Shown: positions 34,706 to 44,097, counted from the stretch's first letter. The stretch is 64,000 nucleotides of DNA from an uncultured Mucispirillum sp. (GCA_944324465.1 CALUWI010000010.1:47808-111807); one strand, 5' to 3'. Numbers and translations are program-made. The notes: generated by a model not told the origin, from the letters alone.

Positions 34706-36166
34706 CTATTTACCAGAAAGCTCTTTATATATACCTATATATAAATCAGCAGGTATTGACCATGAATAATCTTTCTGCATAGCCTGTTTTATCATATTAT
34801 CCATATGTTTTGGTCTGTCAAAATAAGTAGATACTGCCCAGCCCATAGTGTTATAAAGAGCCTGTGGGTCAATATCATAAAATTTAAAACCAGTGCCTGT
34901 GCCGTTATATTCATCATACTGGTCAATAGTGTCATCAAGACCGCCAGTAGCACGCACAACAGGCAGTGTGCCATATACCTGACTGTAAAGCTGGTTTAAA
35001 CCGCATGGCTCATAAAGGGATGGCATAAGGAAGAAATCACTTCCTGCTTCTATTAAGTGAGAGCGTGCTTCATCATAGCCAATATATGCACCAATTCTTC
35101 CTGGATATCTTGCAGGAAGTCCGCCAAAATACCACTGTGCATCTTCATCGCCAGAGCCTAAAATAACCACCTGACATACCATAGAATTAACAGCTCTTTC
35201 AACTGCACCTGCTAAAAGTCCAAGTCCTTTTTGTGCAGCAAACCTGCCAATAAAACCAAAAAGCGGTACATTTGGTGCATCATTTAAATCAAACATTTTC
35301 TGCAGTGCTTTTTTATTTGCTTTTTTGCCAGCTTTATATGTTTTTATATCATATTGTTTTGGTATTAGCTTATCAGTTGCAGGGTTCCATACTTTTGTGT
35401 CAATTCCGTTTAATATACCGCATAAATCAGCAGAACGGCTGCGCAGCAGGTCATGAAGACCGCCAGAGCCAATAGGACCCATTATTTCATGAGCATAAGT
35501 AGGGCTTACTGTTGTTATTTTATCAGCAAAAGCGATACCGCCTTTTAATATATTTAACCTGCCAAAAGATTCAAATGCACCAGCATTAAAATCCTGTGGG
35601 TATATTTTTGCATAGTCAAGTACACTTGTATCAAAGTTGCCTTGATAGCCAATATTATGAATAGTAATAACTGAGCGAGTGCCCCAGAAAAATGCATCTT
35701 CACCGCATTTAAGGTAATATGGTATAAAGCCAGTCTGCCAGTCGTTAGTGTGTATTATATCTGGCTGAAAGTTTAAATCTTTTGCAAGCTGCATAGCAGC
35801 ACGGCAGAAAAATGCATATCTGTATGGGTTATCAGAATATTCCCCAGTGCTTTCATGATAAATGCCTGGCCTGTCAAAATATTTATTAAATTCTATGAAA
35901 TATACATCGTTGCCATAAGGCTCTGTAGTGTGGTATACGCTGTACCATTCTTCACAGTTACCCATATGGACACATGCCATATCCATAACTTTTTTCAGCT
36001 TGTATTTTTCTCTGTTTACTTTAGAGTAAAGGGGCATAACAGATTTTACTTCAATCCCTTTACCTGCTAATGCTTTTGGCAGTGCAGAAGAAACATCTGC
36101 CAGACCGCCTGTTTTTGCATAAGGCTCTATTTCACTTGCAACAAATAAAACTTTAATATTACTCAT
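34706..36166 (-). CDS. glgA: Glycogen synthase GlgA (ADP-glucose type)
   Basis: GT5-family starch/glycogen synthase of 486 residues. The substrate-binding signature is KTGGLADVSSALPKAL near the N-terminus (K at about 18). Further motifs: IHTNDWQTGFIPYYLK, TIHNIGYQGNFD, TVSPTYAHEIM, GILNGIDTKVWNPATD, GFIGRFAAQKGLGLL and the C-terminal DFFLMPSLYEPCGLNQLYSQVYGTLPVVRATGG (given as SLYEPCGLNQLYS), where the donor Glu is expected. It transfers glucosyl from ADP-glucose to alpha-1,4-glucan. No other glg gene is present here. The promoter should lie in the following long AT-rich gap. Confidence 0.95.
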   Translation of the reverse strand: MSNIKVLFVASEIEPYAKTGGLADVSSALPKALAGKGIEVKSVMPLYSKVNREKYKLKKVMDMACVHMGNCEEWYSVYHTTEPYGNDVYFIEFNKYFDRPGIYHESTGEYSDNPYRYAFFCRAAMQLAKDLNFQPDIIHTNDWQTGFIPYYLKCGEDAFFWGTRSVITIHNIGYQGNFDTSVLDYAKIYPQDFNAGAFESFGRLNILKGGIAFADKITTVSPTYAHEIMGPIGSGGLHDLLRSRSADLCGILNGIDTKVWNPATDKLIPKQYDIKTYKAGKKANKKALQKMFDLNDAPNVPLFGFIGRFAAQKGLGLLAGAVERAVNSMVCQVVILGSGDEDAQWYFGGLPARYPGRIGAYIGYDEARSHLIEAGSDFFLMPSLYEPCGLNQLYSQVYGTLPVVRATGGLDDTIDQYDEYNGTGTGFKFYDIDPQALYNTMGWAVSTYFDRPKHMDNMIKQAMQKDYSWSIPADLYIGIYKELSGK

Positions 36167-36869
36167 ATTACCCCCTCAAATCAAAGTATTATATTAAGAT
36201 AACATATATATTTTTATATTACAAGGCTATATAGATTAATTTTAATAAAATATTCTGCATATTATTTTTATATGTTATCTGCATTGTATTGATAAATCTC
36301 TACATATTATATAGACATTAAAAAATTAGCTTATTTTTAAAGGTTTAGTATGATTAATTTTTTGTGTATTATATATTTTTTTGATTTTAATAATATCTAT
36401 AATAATTTAAAAGATATATAATGATATATTTGTATATTTTGTTATAGTTAATTAAATATTTATTATTTATTGGTATTACAGAATAAAATATATGAATAAA
36501 AAGTTGTTATATTATTAAATATATAAAATCTACTAATTTAATATATAAGTTATTAAATATATTATAAAATATAACGGTATTGCATATAAAAATATAAATT
36601 TTATAGAAATGAAATATTTTAAGCAGATTTATAGAAATATCCCATTTATACAGTGTTACAGCATATTTTTTAAAAAAAGACAAAAAAGGTATAAAAAATA
36701 TATTGTAATATTTTTTAATATTTTAGCGTATTTAAATATAAAAAAATAATTTAATATTAACAAATTAAGTAAATATGTTATATATCCATTATTTATACAT
36801 AAATTATTCTTGCAAATAATTCCTAGTACATATATATAGTTAATAGCAAATAATTTAATGGAGGATATC
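36167..36869. other. Long AT-rich regulatory gap between glgA and the molybdoenzyme operon
   Basis: About 700 nt, more than 80 percent AT, between two divergent transcription units. No coding region with family support, tRNA or strong hairpin is seen. It must contain both the glgA and the molybdoenzyme promoters; many TATAAT-like hexamers make any single choice unreliable. No clear FNR-type TTGAT-N4-ATCAA site was found. The next gene is preceded by GGAGG at 36861-36865. Confidence 0.6.
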
Positions 36870-39800
36870 ATGGGAAAAGAGAATGATGTTTTAAAAACAT
36901 TACAAGAAAAGTCTGTTTCTAGACGTTCCTTTATGAAGGGTGCAGTTGCCCTTGGTGCTATGGCATCAGTTTACGGCTGTTCAAAAGACAGTGGTTCAGA
37001 TATTATCTATGGGGGGGGGACTGTTACAGTAGACGGCATCACATCAGATGATTTATACTATACAGAAACTCCAACATATCGTTATGGTACATCCGCTCAC
37101 AACTGCGGTGGTCGTTGTATTATTAGAGCGCAGGTTACACCTGATGGCCGTATTGTTCGTTTTCTTACAGATGAAACTAAATATGCTTATGATGGCACAT
37201 CTATTGATAATGACCATCCAAACACAACTCAAGCTCGTGCATGTTCAAGATGCCGTGCTTATAAAGGCAGATTATATCACCCAGGACGCTTAAAATATCC
37301 ACTTAAACAAACTAAAGAACGCGGTGATGTTACAGGTTTTAAAAGAATTTCATGGGAACAGGCTTTATCAGAAATCGCACAAAGATTAAAAGCTGTTCAA
37401 AATAAATATGGTGCAGAAGCTTTCCACTCAATTTATGCTTGTGGTAATATCGCTTCTCAATTCCAAGGTGGTGGTTATACTGGTTTATTTGCTTCTGCAG
37501 ATGGTATTACACCAACATTATGTATGCTTGGTGGTTCTTCTGCATATACATCTGACTATTCTTTCCACCAAGGCTCTTATATGGGTGGTTATGGTACAGC
37601 ATACTCTGGTATGATACATATGTCACCAACTCCAGAATTTCTTGATAGATATATGCATTTTGTAATGTGGGGTTCTAATATTCCTACAACTCACAACCCT
37701 AAATCTTTTGCATGGACAAAAGGTATCGAAAACATGAAAAAACATGGCGGTACTGTTAAATTTATTGGTCCAGAACTTTCAGAAATTGGTATTGCTCAAG
37801 CAAATGAATGGATACGCACTAAACCATATACAGATGTAGCCTTAATCTTAGGTATGTTAAACCATATGATTAAATTAACTTTCAATGAAGATGGTACTCC
37901 TACAGGTAATGGTCTTGATGTAGATTATCTTGACCAAATGGTTTATGGTTTCTTTGAAACTCCAGAATACTGGAGAAATACTAAAGATGGTACTATTTCT
38001 CTTACAAAACCACTTGATGAAACAGATTATGTTTATGTTGCAGCTATTCCTGCTGGTCAGTCATTCTCTGCTTACATTATGGGTGATGATCCTAGACTTA
38101 CACAAGCAAAATATGCTGCAACTAACTATATGGCTTCTCAGTTTGCTGGAAAACCAAGAAATACATCTGCTGCTAAATTCATAGTTGCAGACAACACTAA
38201 ATATGAATATAAAAAGCAAATAAATGTAGCTAAAACTACAGAATGGGCTCAAGGAATTACTGGTGTTCCTAAAGAAAAAATTGAAGAATTAGCAGAATTT
38301 TATCTGCAATGTGCAAAAGATAGAACTCCAGTTTATAATGAATGGTCTGGTGGTCAGTTAAAACAAAATGATGGTACTATCACTTTATATGCTTTACAAG
38401 CTCTTTTAATTATCTCTAAAAACTGGGGTATTACAGGAACTGGTATTAAAAATAATTCAATAGGTGTTTCTAAAACAACAGACCCTAATCAAATTACAAA
38501 TTCTATGTTACGTCCTTCTACATGGAGTACTGTTGGCAAAATGGGACCACATCCAATCATTTCAGTTACTCAATGGCATACTGCTATAAAAATGGCATTT
38601 GCAGAAGAACTTAAAGCCAATGGTTATGAGCCTAATATTCCAGACTGGACTAATAACACTATGGGATTAGGTCAATGGCAAGGTAAAAAAGGTGAAGTTT
38701 ACTTTGATGATGGTGGTGTTAAATCTCTTGTAAACCGTCAAGGCATTACTGGTGTTGGTAAAGCTACTCCAGAAACATTTAAAGCAAATATTGAAGTTAC
38801 TATTCCAGGAAAAGGTAAACAAACAGTTACTCATACATACTACAACTTTAAAGATAGTGGTTATACTAATAATCAAACTGTTGCAGGCAATGATTTAGTT
38901 GATAAAACTAATGATAGCAAAGTATTATTCTCTGGCTATCGTTTTATTTTAAACTCTGCAGGTAACATTCCTATGAACCAGCATGCAAATCCAATTGATT
39001 CTGCAAGAATGTATAAAGCTCTTCCTACTTTTGGATATGGTAACTATCAAGCAGCAGATATGGCTGATGCATTTTATCTTGTTACTTTTGATAACTTTAT
39101 GTCACCTAGTGCAAGATATTCTGACTATGTATTACCTGCAAAAACTACTTGGGAACAGGAAGACTTTGTTACAATAGAAAACAGCGGAACTCTTTATGTA
39201 GATTCAGTTATTCCAGGACCTGGTGAATCAAAATCTACATGGGATTTTGCTAGAGAGTTAATTTATCACTATGGTGGTAAAGATAAAGCTAAACAATTTA
39301 CAGGTCTTGAATCTACAAGTTCATTTAGAGATGTTGTTCAGTACCAGTATAATAAAAATATTAAAACTAATTCTGACAGTCCATATTATGGTAAAACTTG
39401 GGAAGAATTCCTTGAAAAACCTATTTCCCATGCAAAACCTATTACAGAAAGGGCTGATATGAAAACACATGATATTAGAGCAGCTTATGAAGCAAAACAG
39501 CCAATGGACCCATTCTATCCTGGTGTTACAACTGTAGACTGGTCATTAACCAGTGGTGTATATGGTTTCTGTGGTGAAGATTTTGCAGAAACAGAAAGCT
39601 GTCCAAAACAAACAGGTATGTTCCAAGTATATTCTGGCACACTTGTATGGCGTTATGAAAACTTATACAGCAAATGGCATGGTTATCTTCCAAAAGTTAA
39701 TCAAGGTCAAAAAAATACAGATGAAGAAGGCGACCCAATTGCTTGGCCAATTCCTGTATATTTTAACTATGAAGACCATTTTGTTCATGCTTATGGTTTA

Positions 39801-40361
39801 TCAAGCAGTGCAGACCTTGCTGGTAGATATTTACTTACTACTACACATGACCGTTTCCGTGCTCACTCATCTCAAGCAGAAAACCCATTCTTGAGAGAGC
39901 TTACTCACAGAACAATAGGTGGAGCATTATATTCTGGTAATGATAGTGGTGCTTATGCTGTTTCTAACGGGTTAAATGCTGAAGGCTATGAAACATTCCC
40001 TGCTCTTAATACTCTTATTGGAGAAGATGGTAAACCAGTTGCTGGTGCAGAAAACAGAGCAAGTTATACAGATATCTGGGTAAATGATGTTGATTTTGCT
40101 GACTTTAATGACGGTGATTTAGTTAAAGTTTCTAACGAAATCGGTGCAGTTTACTGCACAATCAGAAAAACAGCTCGCTGCGTTCCTGGATATGTTGGTT
40201 TACACCAAGGCTGCTGGGTAGACTTCCGTGGAGACATCAATAATAAAGATTCTTTAATTGATGTTGGTGGTAACTGTAACACATTAATGCCATCTACACC
40301 ATCACGCTTAGACCATGGTAATGGTGTTCAGTCTGCTATGGTAAAAATTGAAAGAGTATAA
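36870..40361 (+). CDS. Tat-exported molybdopterin oxidoreductase catalytic subunit (DMSO reductase family)
   Basis: Catalytic subunit of 1163 residues, larger than DmsA (814). The twin-arginine signal SVSRRSFMKG (Arg18-19) is followed by VYGC, with Cys37 a possible lipidation site. An N-terminal Fe-S site is suggested by Cys79, Cys83, Cys125 and Cys128. Bis-MGD domain sequences include RLYHPGRLKYPLKQT and GFKRISWEQALSEIAQRL; SDYSFHQGS may supply the Ser Mo-ligand seen in DmsA, at the same relative place (alignment by eye). A G9 tract covers codons 48-50. The start ATG at 36870 has GGAGG 5 nt upstream. The physiological acceptor (DMSO, TMAO, an S-, Se- or As-oxyanion) cannot be settled from sequence. 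Confidence 0.9.
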   Translation: MGKENDVLKTLQEKSVSRRSFMKGAVALGAMASVYGCSKDSGSDIIYGGGTVTVDGITSDDLYYTETPTYRYGTSAHNCGGRCIIRAQVTPDGRIVRFLTDETKYAYDGTSIDNDHPNTTQARACSRCRAYKGRLYHPGRLKYPLKQTKERGDVTGFKRISWEQALSEIAQRLKAVQNKYGAEAFHSIYACGNIASQFQGGGYTGLFASADGITPTLCMLGGSSAYTSDYSFHQGSYMGGYGTAYSGMIHMSPTPEFLDRYMHFVMWGSNIPTTHNPKSFAWTKGIENMKKHGGTVKFIGPELSEIGIAQANEWIRTKPYTDVALILGMLNHMIKLTFNEDGTPTGNGLDVDYLDQMVYGFFETPEYWRNTKDGTISLTKPLDETDYVYVAAIPAGQSFSAYIMGDDPRLTQAKYAATNYMASQFAGKPRNTSAAKFIVADNTKYEYKKQINVAKTTEWAQGITGVPKEKIEELAEFYLQCAKDRTPVYNEWSGGQLKQNDGTITLYALQALLIISKNWGITGTGIKNNSIGVSKTTDPNQITNSMLRPSTWSTVGKMGPHPIISVTQWHTAIKMAFAEELKANGYEPNIPDWTNNTMGLGQWQGKKGEVYFDDGGVKSLVNRQGITGVGKATPETFKANIEVTIPGKGKQTVTHTYYNFKDSGYTNNQTVAGNDLVDKTNDSKVLFSGYRFILNSAGNIPMNQHANPIDSARMYKALPTFGYGNYQAADMADAFYLVTFDNFMSPSARYSDYVLPAKTTWEQEDFVTIENSGTLYVDSVIPGPGESKSTWDFARELIYHYGGKDKAKQFTGLESTSSFRDVVQYQYNKNIKTNSDSPYYGKTWEEFLEKPISHAKPITERADMKTHDIRAAYEAKQPMDPFYPGVTTVDWSLTSGVYGFCGEDFAETESCPKQTGMFQVYSGTLVWRYENLYSKWHGYLPKVNQGQKNTDEEGDPIAWPIPVYFNYEDHFVHAYGLSSSADLAGRYLLTTTHDRFRAHSSQAENPFLRELTHRTIGGALYSGNDSGAYAVSNGLNAEGYETFPALNTLIGEDGKPVAGAENRASYTDIWVNDVDFADFNDGDLVKVSNEIGAVYCTIRKTARCVPGYVGLHQGCWVDFRGDINNKDSLIDVGGNCNTLMPSTPSRLDHGNGVQSAMVKIERV
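37011..37019 (+). repeat. G9 homopolymer tract in the molybdoenzyme gene
   Basis: Nine G spell codons 48-50 (GGG GGG GGG), after the Tat signal. Loss of one G reaches a TAG four codons after the tract; gain of one reaches a TGA within ten codons. As sequenced, the gene is in the ON frame. Confidence 0.9.
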
Positions 40362-40376
40362 TGGGAGGACTTAATC

Positions 40377-40991
40377 ATGCAATTAGGATTTTATTTTGAC
40401 CAAACAAGATGCATAGGCTGCAATGCTTGCACAGTATCATGCAAAGACTGGAACCAAGTAAACCCTGGTCCTGTCCGTTGGAGAAAACAAGAAAATCATG
40501 AAAAAAATAATGGTGTATCAGTTTTTGAAAACTTAACTATGAGCTGTAACCATTGTGAAGAACCAGCATGTCTGACTGCATGTGCTGCTAATGCTATTAC
40601 AAAAACAGATAAAGGTATAGTTATCGTAGATAGAAATAAATGTCAGGCATTAAAAGCCTGTATTACTGCTTGCCCTTTTGCAGCACCTCATATTGCTGAT
40701 GATTTACAAGAACCTAAAAAAGGTGAAAACTGGGTTGTTGACCACCCTATGCAAAAATGTAAATACTGCTGGGAAAGAATTGAAGATGGCAATTCACCTG
40801 TATGTGTATCAGCTTGCCCAGTAAGAGCATTAGACTATGGTGATATTGATGACCTGCAAAGAAAATATCCTGATGCAGTTCGTATGAACCCAACAGATTT
40901 TCCTTATGCTTATGTAAATAATACTAATGATACTAAACCATCATTTTTTATTAAAAAACGCGTTAATTTAGTTATTAGTGAAGTTAAATAA
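40377..40991 (+). CDS. DmsB-like iron-sulphur subunit
   Basis: Electron-transfer subunit of 204 residues that should carry four Fe-S clusters. Cys groups: CIGCNACTVSCKDWN, CNHCEEPACLTACAANAI, CQALKACITACPFAAP and CKYCWERIEDG...VCVSACPV. The third group has Leu where the second Cys of CX2CX2CX3C should be, so 15 rather than 16 ligand Cys are present and that cluster may be [3Fe-4S], as when NarH has Trp there. It lacks its own Tat signal and would be co-exported with the catalytic subunit. It follows that gene by 15 nt with GGGAGG before the ATG. Confidence 0.92.
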   Translation: MQLGFYFDQTRCIGCNACTVSCKDWNQVNPGPVRWRKQENHEKNNGVSVFENLTMSCNHCEEPACLTACAANAITKTDKGIVIVDRNKCQALKACITACPFAAPHIADDLQEPKKGENWVVDHPMQKCKYCWERIEDGNSPVCVSACPVRALDYGDIDDLQRKYPDAVRMNPTDFPYAYVNNTNDTKPSFFIKKRVNLVISEVK

Positions 40992-41016
40992 TAAGGAAAC
41001 AAATATAAATAATATA

Positions 41017-41038
41017 AAAGGGGCGTATGCCCCTTTTT
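41017..41038 (+). terminator. Terminator or attenuator inside the molybdoenzyme operon
   Basis: Stem AAAGGGGC (41017-41024) with GCCCCTTT (41029-41036) around GTAT, followed by TTTTT. It lies between the Fe-S subunit gene and the chaperone gene, and would lower expression of the downstream genes relative to the two enzyme subunits. Confidence 0.8.
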
Positions 41039-41054
41039 ATGAAATGGGGATATA

Positions 41055-41741
41055 ATGAATTCAGGAATAGAAAATATAGATGTAGATATGCATAAGGGTA
41101 GAGAAGTTATTTATGCTACGCTTTCTAATATCTTTTTAAATATGCCTTCTAATGAGCTTTTTGCAAATGTTGAGGCAGTATTTTCATCATTTGAATTAGA
41201 AGATAGTGCTGATAAAATGATGAAAGATGGCTTAAAAGCGGTGCAGGATTTTATTAAAAGCAGGAATGCATTAAGTGAGGAAGAAAAAAAACAATTTGAT
41301 GATACATTTCTTCATGATTATACAAGGCTTTTCTGTTTAACTGATTCTGTACCTGTTGCTGAATCTATATATTTATCTCCTTCACACTTAACCATGCAGG
41401 AAGAAACAGGAAAAGTATTTTATATATACAAATCCTGTAATTTTGATATGAAACACACTTCAAATGAGCCACTGGACCATATAGCTTATGAGCTTATGTT
41501 TATGTCATACCTTTCAAAAGGTATTGCACAAAACATAGAAAAAGGCAATATGGAACAGGTAAACAACCTGATGCATTTACAAAAAATGTTTTTAGAAGAA
41601 CACCTTTTAAAATGGGTGGAAATGTTTAGTAAATCAGTTATCGGCTTTGCTGAAAGTGTGAGTTTCTATGCACCTGTATGCTATTTTATGATAGGCTTTC
41701 TTAAAGATGATTTTGAAATGATAAAGGAAAGTTTATCTTAA
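41055..41741 (+). CDS. TorD/DmsD-type molybdoenzyme maturation chaperone
   Basis: All-helical cytosolic chaperone of 228 residues. The family pattern is seen in the first third (GREVIYATLSNIFLNMP) and in the core HDYTRLFCLTDSVPVAESIYLSP (seen as DYTRLFCLTD) and DHIAYELMFMSYLS. TorD-family proteins bind the Tat signal and the apo-enzyme until the Mo cofactor is inserted. GGGG precedes the ATG. It is the third gene of the molybdoenzyme cluster, and supports export of the folded catalytic subunit. Confidence 0.85.
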   Translation: MNSGIENIDVDMHKGREVIYATLSNIFLNMPSNELFANVEAVFSSFELEDSADKMMKDGLKAVQDFIKSRNALSEEEKKQFDDTFLHDYTRLFCLTDSVPVAESIYLSPSHLTMQEETGKVFYIYKSCNFDMKHTSNEPLDHIAYELMFMSYLSKGIAQNIEKGNMEQVNNLMHLQKMFLEEHLLKWVEMFSKSVIGFAESVSFYAPVCYFMIGFLKDDFEMIKESLS

Positions 41742-41770
41742 GTTAATATCAAACAAAAGGAGTTATGCCT

Positions 41771-43309
41771 ATGAAAAGGCTGATGTTATATACATTAACA
41801 TGTTTGTTAGCGTTATCACTTCCTGCTTTTGCTTATGTTGGCGATGCTTATGTTACACCAGACTCATGGAGTAAGCATGTAAATGCCAACGGCATCAAAG
41901 CAAGTCTTAACGGCTTAGATTTTGGTGATGCAGGGATATTAAAAATAGGGTTAACAACAAGAGCCACAATGAAATTTGGCGAAGATGAAGACTGGTCAAT
42001 CTATCAGTATGCAAGACTTAGATTAAGTGATGCAAAACTGGGACAAGGCACAGTGAATGTAAACTTAAATATGCGTGGAGCTTACGACAGCCTTCCAAGT
42101 ATTGGCGGCAGCACAATGGACGGCATATCAGCAACACAGCAGGGAAGCGGATACAACCAGTTTTATGACGGACTTTATACATCAAGAAAATATGATGAAT
42201 ATACCCGCTTAAACGGTCAGTATGACGGTAACTTTAGAATATACCAGGCTAATGTAGAGTTTAAAAAAGTAGTGCCATATACAGATATAGCAGCGGGAAG
42301 AATCTACTTAAACAACTTAGATATGTATAAAATAGACGGCGGCAGCCTTCATTTTGATACATGCGACTATTTCAAACTTGATGTATATGGTGGTTTACCT
42401 GTCAGCTATTACAGCAACTTAAAAACATCTGTAGTAGGTGCAGCAATAGAAGTGCCTGTATCTATAAGCGGCACAAAAATCAGAGCAGAATACAACTACT
42501 TTATGCATGAAGATGGCGGCGATTTCAATACACATGTAGCCAAAGGCAGAATAGACCAGAACTTAAACTTTCCAGATATAATATCATCAAATATATATCT
42601 TGAAGGAGCAATAGTAGGTAAAGCAATGCTTTATGAAGCAGGCTTAGATGCTAATATTGATGCAAGCCGTACAGGAATATCAGCATATATAGCAGGTCAG
42701 TATGACAAAAATACAGGGGACATTAACCCATATGTATCAATGTATGAAGATATGTTAGGTGGAAGTAGTGAATATGTAATGGGTGGCGTAATGCTGACAC
42801 AAGGTATCACAGACTATGTAATAGTAGGCTTAGGCTGGGAAACAAGATTTAACTTTAGCGAAGCATACGGCGATAGAGATTATCAAAGAGTATTTGGTAA
42901 TGTAGATTTTGTAGGCTTAATCCATAAAAACAACTACTTAAGCTTAATAGTAGACTGGTACGATGTAGCAGAATACAAAAGACAGGACAGCAACTCAAAA
43001 GTAATGGGTGGATTTAGAATGACTCAGGTATTTACCGACAGAATAGAAGCCTGGTTAGGTGTGAATGTGCAGAATTACCAGTATAGAAACAGCCCAATTA
43101 AATCATACCCACAGTATGGCGAAGAAATGCTGAATTTAAGCGAAAGAAATGAAAATACAACAATGGCATACATTGGTGCAATGTATCGTCCAGTAGACTG
43201 GTGTGTATTACAGCTTGATTATACTTATGAATATGCAGATTTATTTAAAAGTGCGGACTTCCAGCCTGATATTCATACAGTAAGTATTTGGGCGAACTTT
43301 ATCTGGTAG
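41771..43309 (+). CDS. Outer-membrane beta-barrel (porin-like) protein
   Basis: A 512-residue exported protein. A signal peptide MKRLMLYTLTCLLALSLPAFA precedes YVGDAYVTPDSW. The rest has many alternating, aromatic-rich strands (RIYQANVEFKKVVPYTDIAAG, TMAYIGAMYRPVDWCVLQLDY) and ends in NFIW, an aromatic C-terminus recognised by the BAM machinery. AGGAG lies 8 nt before the ATG at 41771, and an upstream ATG at 41765 is too close. It lies between the chaperone and cytochrome genes, so it may admit the substrate or serve an electron conduit, but no MtrB-type feature was identified. Confidence 0.78.
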   Translation: MKRLMLYTLTCLLALSLPAFAYVGDAYVTPDSWSKHVNANGIKASLNGLDFGDAGILKIGLTTRATMKFGEDEDWSIYQYARLRLSDAKLGQGTVNVNLNMRGAYDSLPSIGGSTMDGISATQQGSGYNQFYDGLYTSRKYDEYTRLNGQYDGNFRIYQANVEFKKVVPYTDIAAGRIYLNNLDMYKIDGGSLHFDTCDYFKLDVYGGLPVSYYSNLKTSVVGAAIEVPVSISGTKIRAEYNYFMHEDGGDFNTHVAKGRIDQNLNFPDIISSNIYLEGAIVGKAMLYEAGLDANIDASRTGISAYIAGQYDKNTGDINPYVSMYEDMLGGSSEYVMGGVMLTQGITDYVIVGLGWETRFNFSEAYGDRDYQRVFGNVDFVGLIHKNNYLSLIVDWYDVAEYKRQDSNSKVMGGFRMTQVFTDRIEAWLGVNVQNYQYRNSPIKSYPQYGEEMLNLSERNENTTMAYIGAMYRPVDWCVLQLDYTYEYADLFKSADFQPDIHTVSIWANFIW

Positions 43310-43321
43310 GGGGAATATATA

Positions 43322-43825
43322 ATGAAAATGAAATTATTAATAATCGGTTTATTCTCTTTACTTATAGCAAGTGTATCCTTTGCAGTAGACAGCACAAAAC
43401 CGTCCACACATAACAGCACTTGGGAGAAACAGCACGGGCAGGCAGCTAAAACTAATATGAGTGAATGTTTAATGTGCCACGAAGAAAGAAGTGAATGTAT
43501 AGCATGTCATGAAGATACAGCCCCAAGAAGCCATACAGTAACTTTTGTGAATAAAACACACGGTTTAGAATCAAGGTGGAACAGGACAACATGCCAGACA
43601 TGTCATAAACAAGATTTCTGTGATTCATGTCATGAAACAGCATATCCAATGAGCCATGCAAGAGCTAACTTTGCATCAGGAGTTCAAACTGACCCAGGCT
43701 CACACTGCGGCACAAGCTGTGTAATCCCTGTAGGCAACTGGAGCAATACACCAGCTAAAAACTGTATAGTATGTCATAAAACAAGACCAATGACAAAAGC
43801 TGGTGCTCTGCACACTATGAAGTAA
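43322..43825 (+). CDS. Periplasmic pentaheme c-type cytochrome
   Basis: A 167-residue exported cytochrome. A signal peptide (MKMKLLIIGLFSLLIASVSFA) precedes five CXXCH heme sites: CLMCH, CIACH, CQTCH, CDSCH and CIVCH. Nearby His residues (HGQAAK, SHTVTF, HGLES, MSHARA) could give bis-His ligation. A further Cys pair, CGTSC, lacks His and is not a heme site. It follows the porin gene by 12 nt and ends the operon. It probably passes electrons to the Fe-S subunit, since no membrane anchor gene is present. Confidence 0.9.
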   Translation: MKMKLLIIGLFSLLIASVSFAVDSTKPSTHNSTWEKQHGQAAKTNMSECLMCHEERSECIACHEDTAPRSHTVTFVNKTHGLESRWNRTTCQTCHKQDFCDSCHETAYPMSHARANFASGVQTDPGSHCGTSCVIPVGNWSNTPAKNCIVCHKTRPMTKAGALHTMK

Positions 43826-43849
43826 GAGAAAACAGATAAGTAAAATATA

Positions 43850-43879
43850 AAACTGCCACATTATGTGGCAGTTTTTTTA
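43850..43879 (+). terminator. Terminator of the molybdoenzyme operon
   Basis: Stem AAACTGCCACA (43850-43860) with TGTGGCAGTTT (43864-43874), then T7. It closes the chaperone-porin-cytochrome transcript. Confidence 0.88.
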
Positions 43880-44097
43880 TATCTTTTTTAGTAAATAATC
43901 ATATATATAAACAGAGTTATCTTCTTTTTATAAAATTCATCACAACAAAATATTTTATATTTTATATTTTTTGTGCAGTTTAGAATAGAGAATAGTAAGT
44001 AGATAAGTTTGTGAAGTTCTAATTTTATATATTTATAATTTTTCTTGCGAACTAATTTTATTTTATGCTATCATAATAAATTACAAGGAGTTAAAAT

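Noticed and set aside
36656..36871. A 71-codon minus-strand frame in the AT-rich gap before the molybdoenzyme
   Set aside because: Composition is only Ile, Leu, Phe, Tyr, Asn and Lys, as expected from random AT-rich sequence; no start signal.
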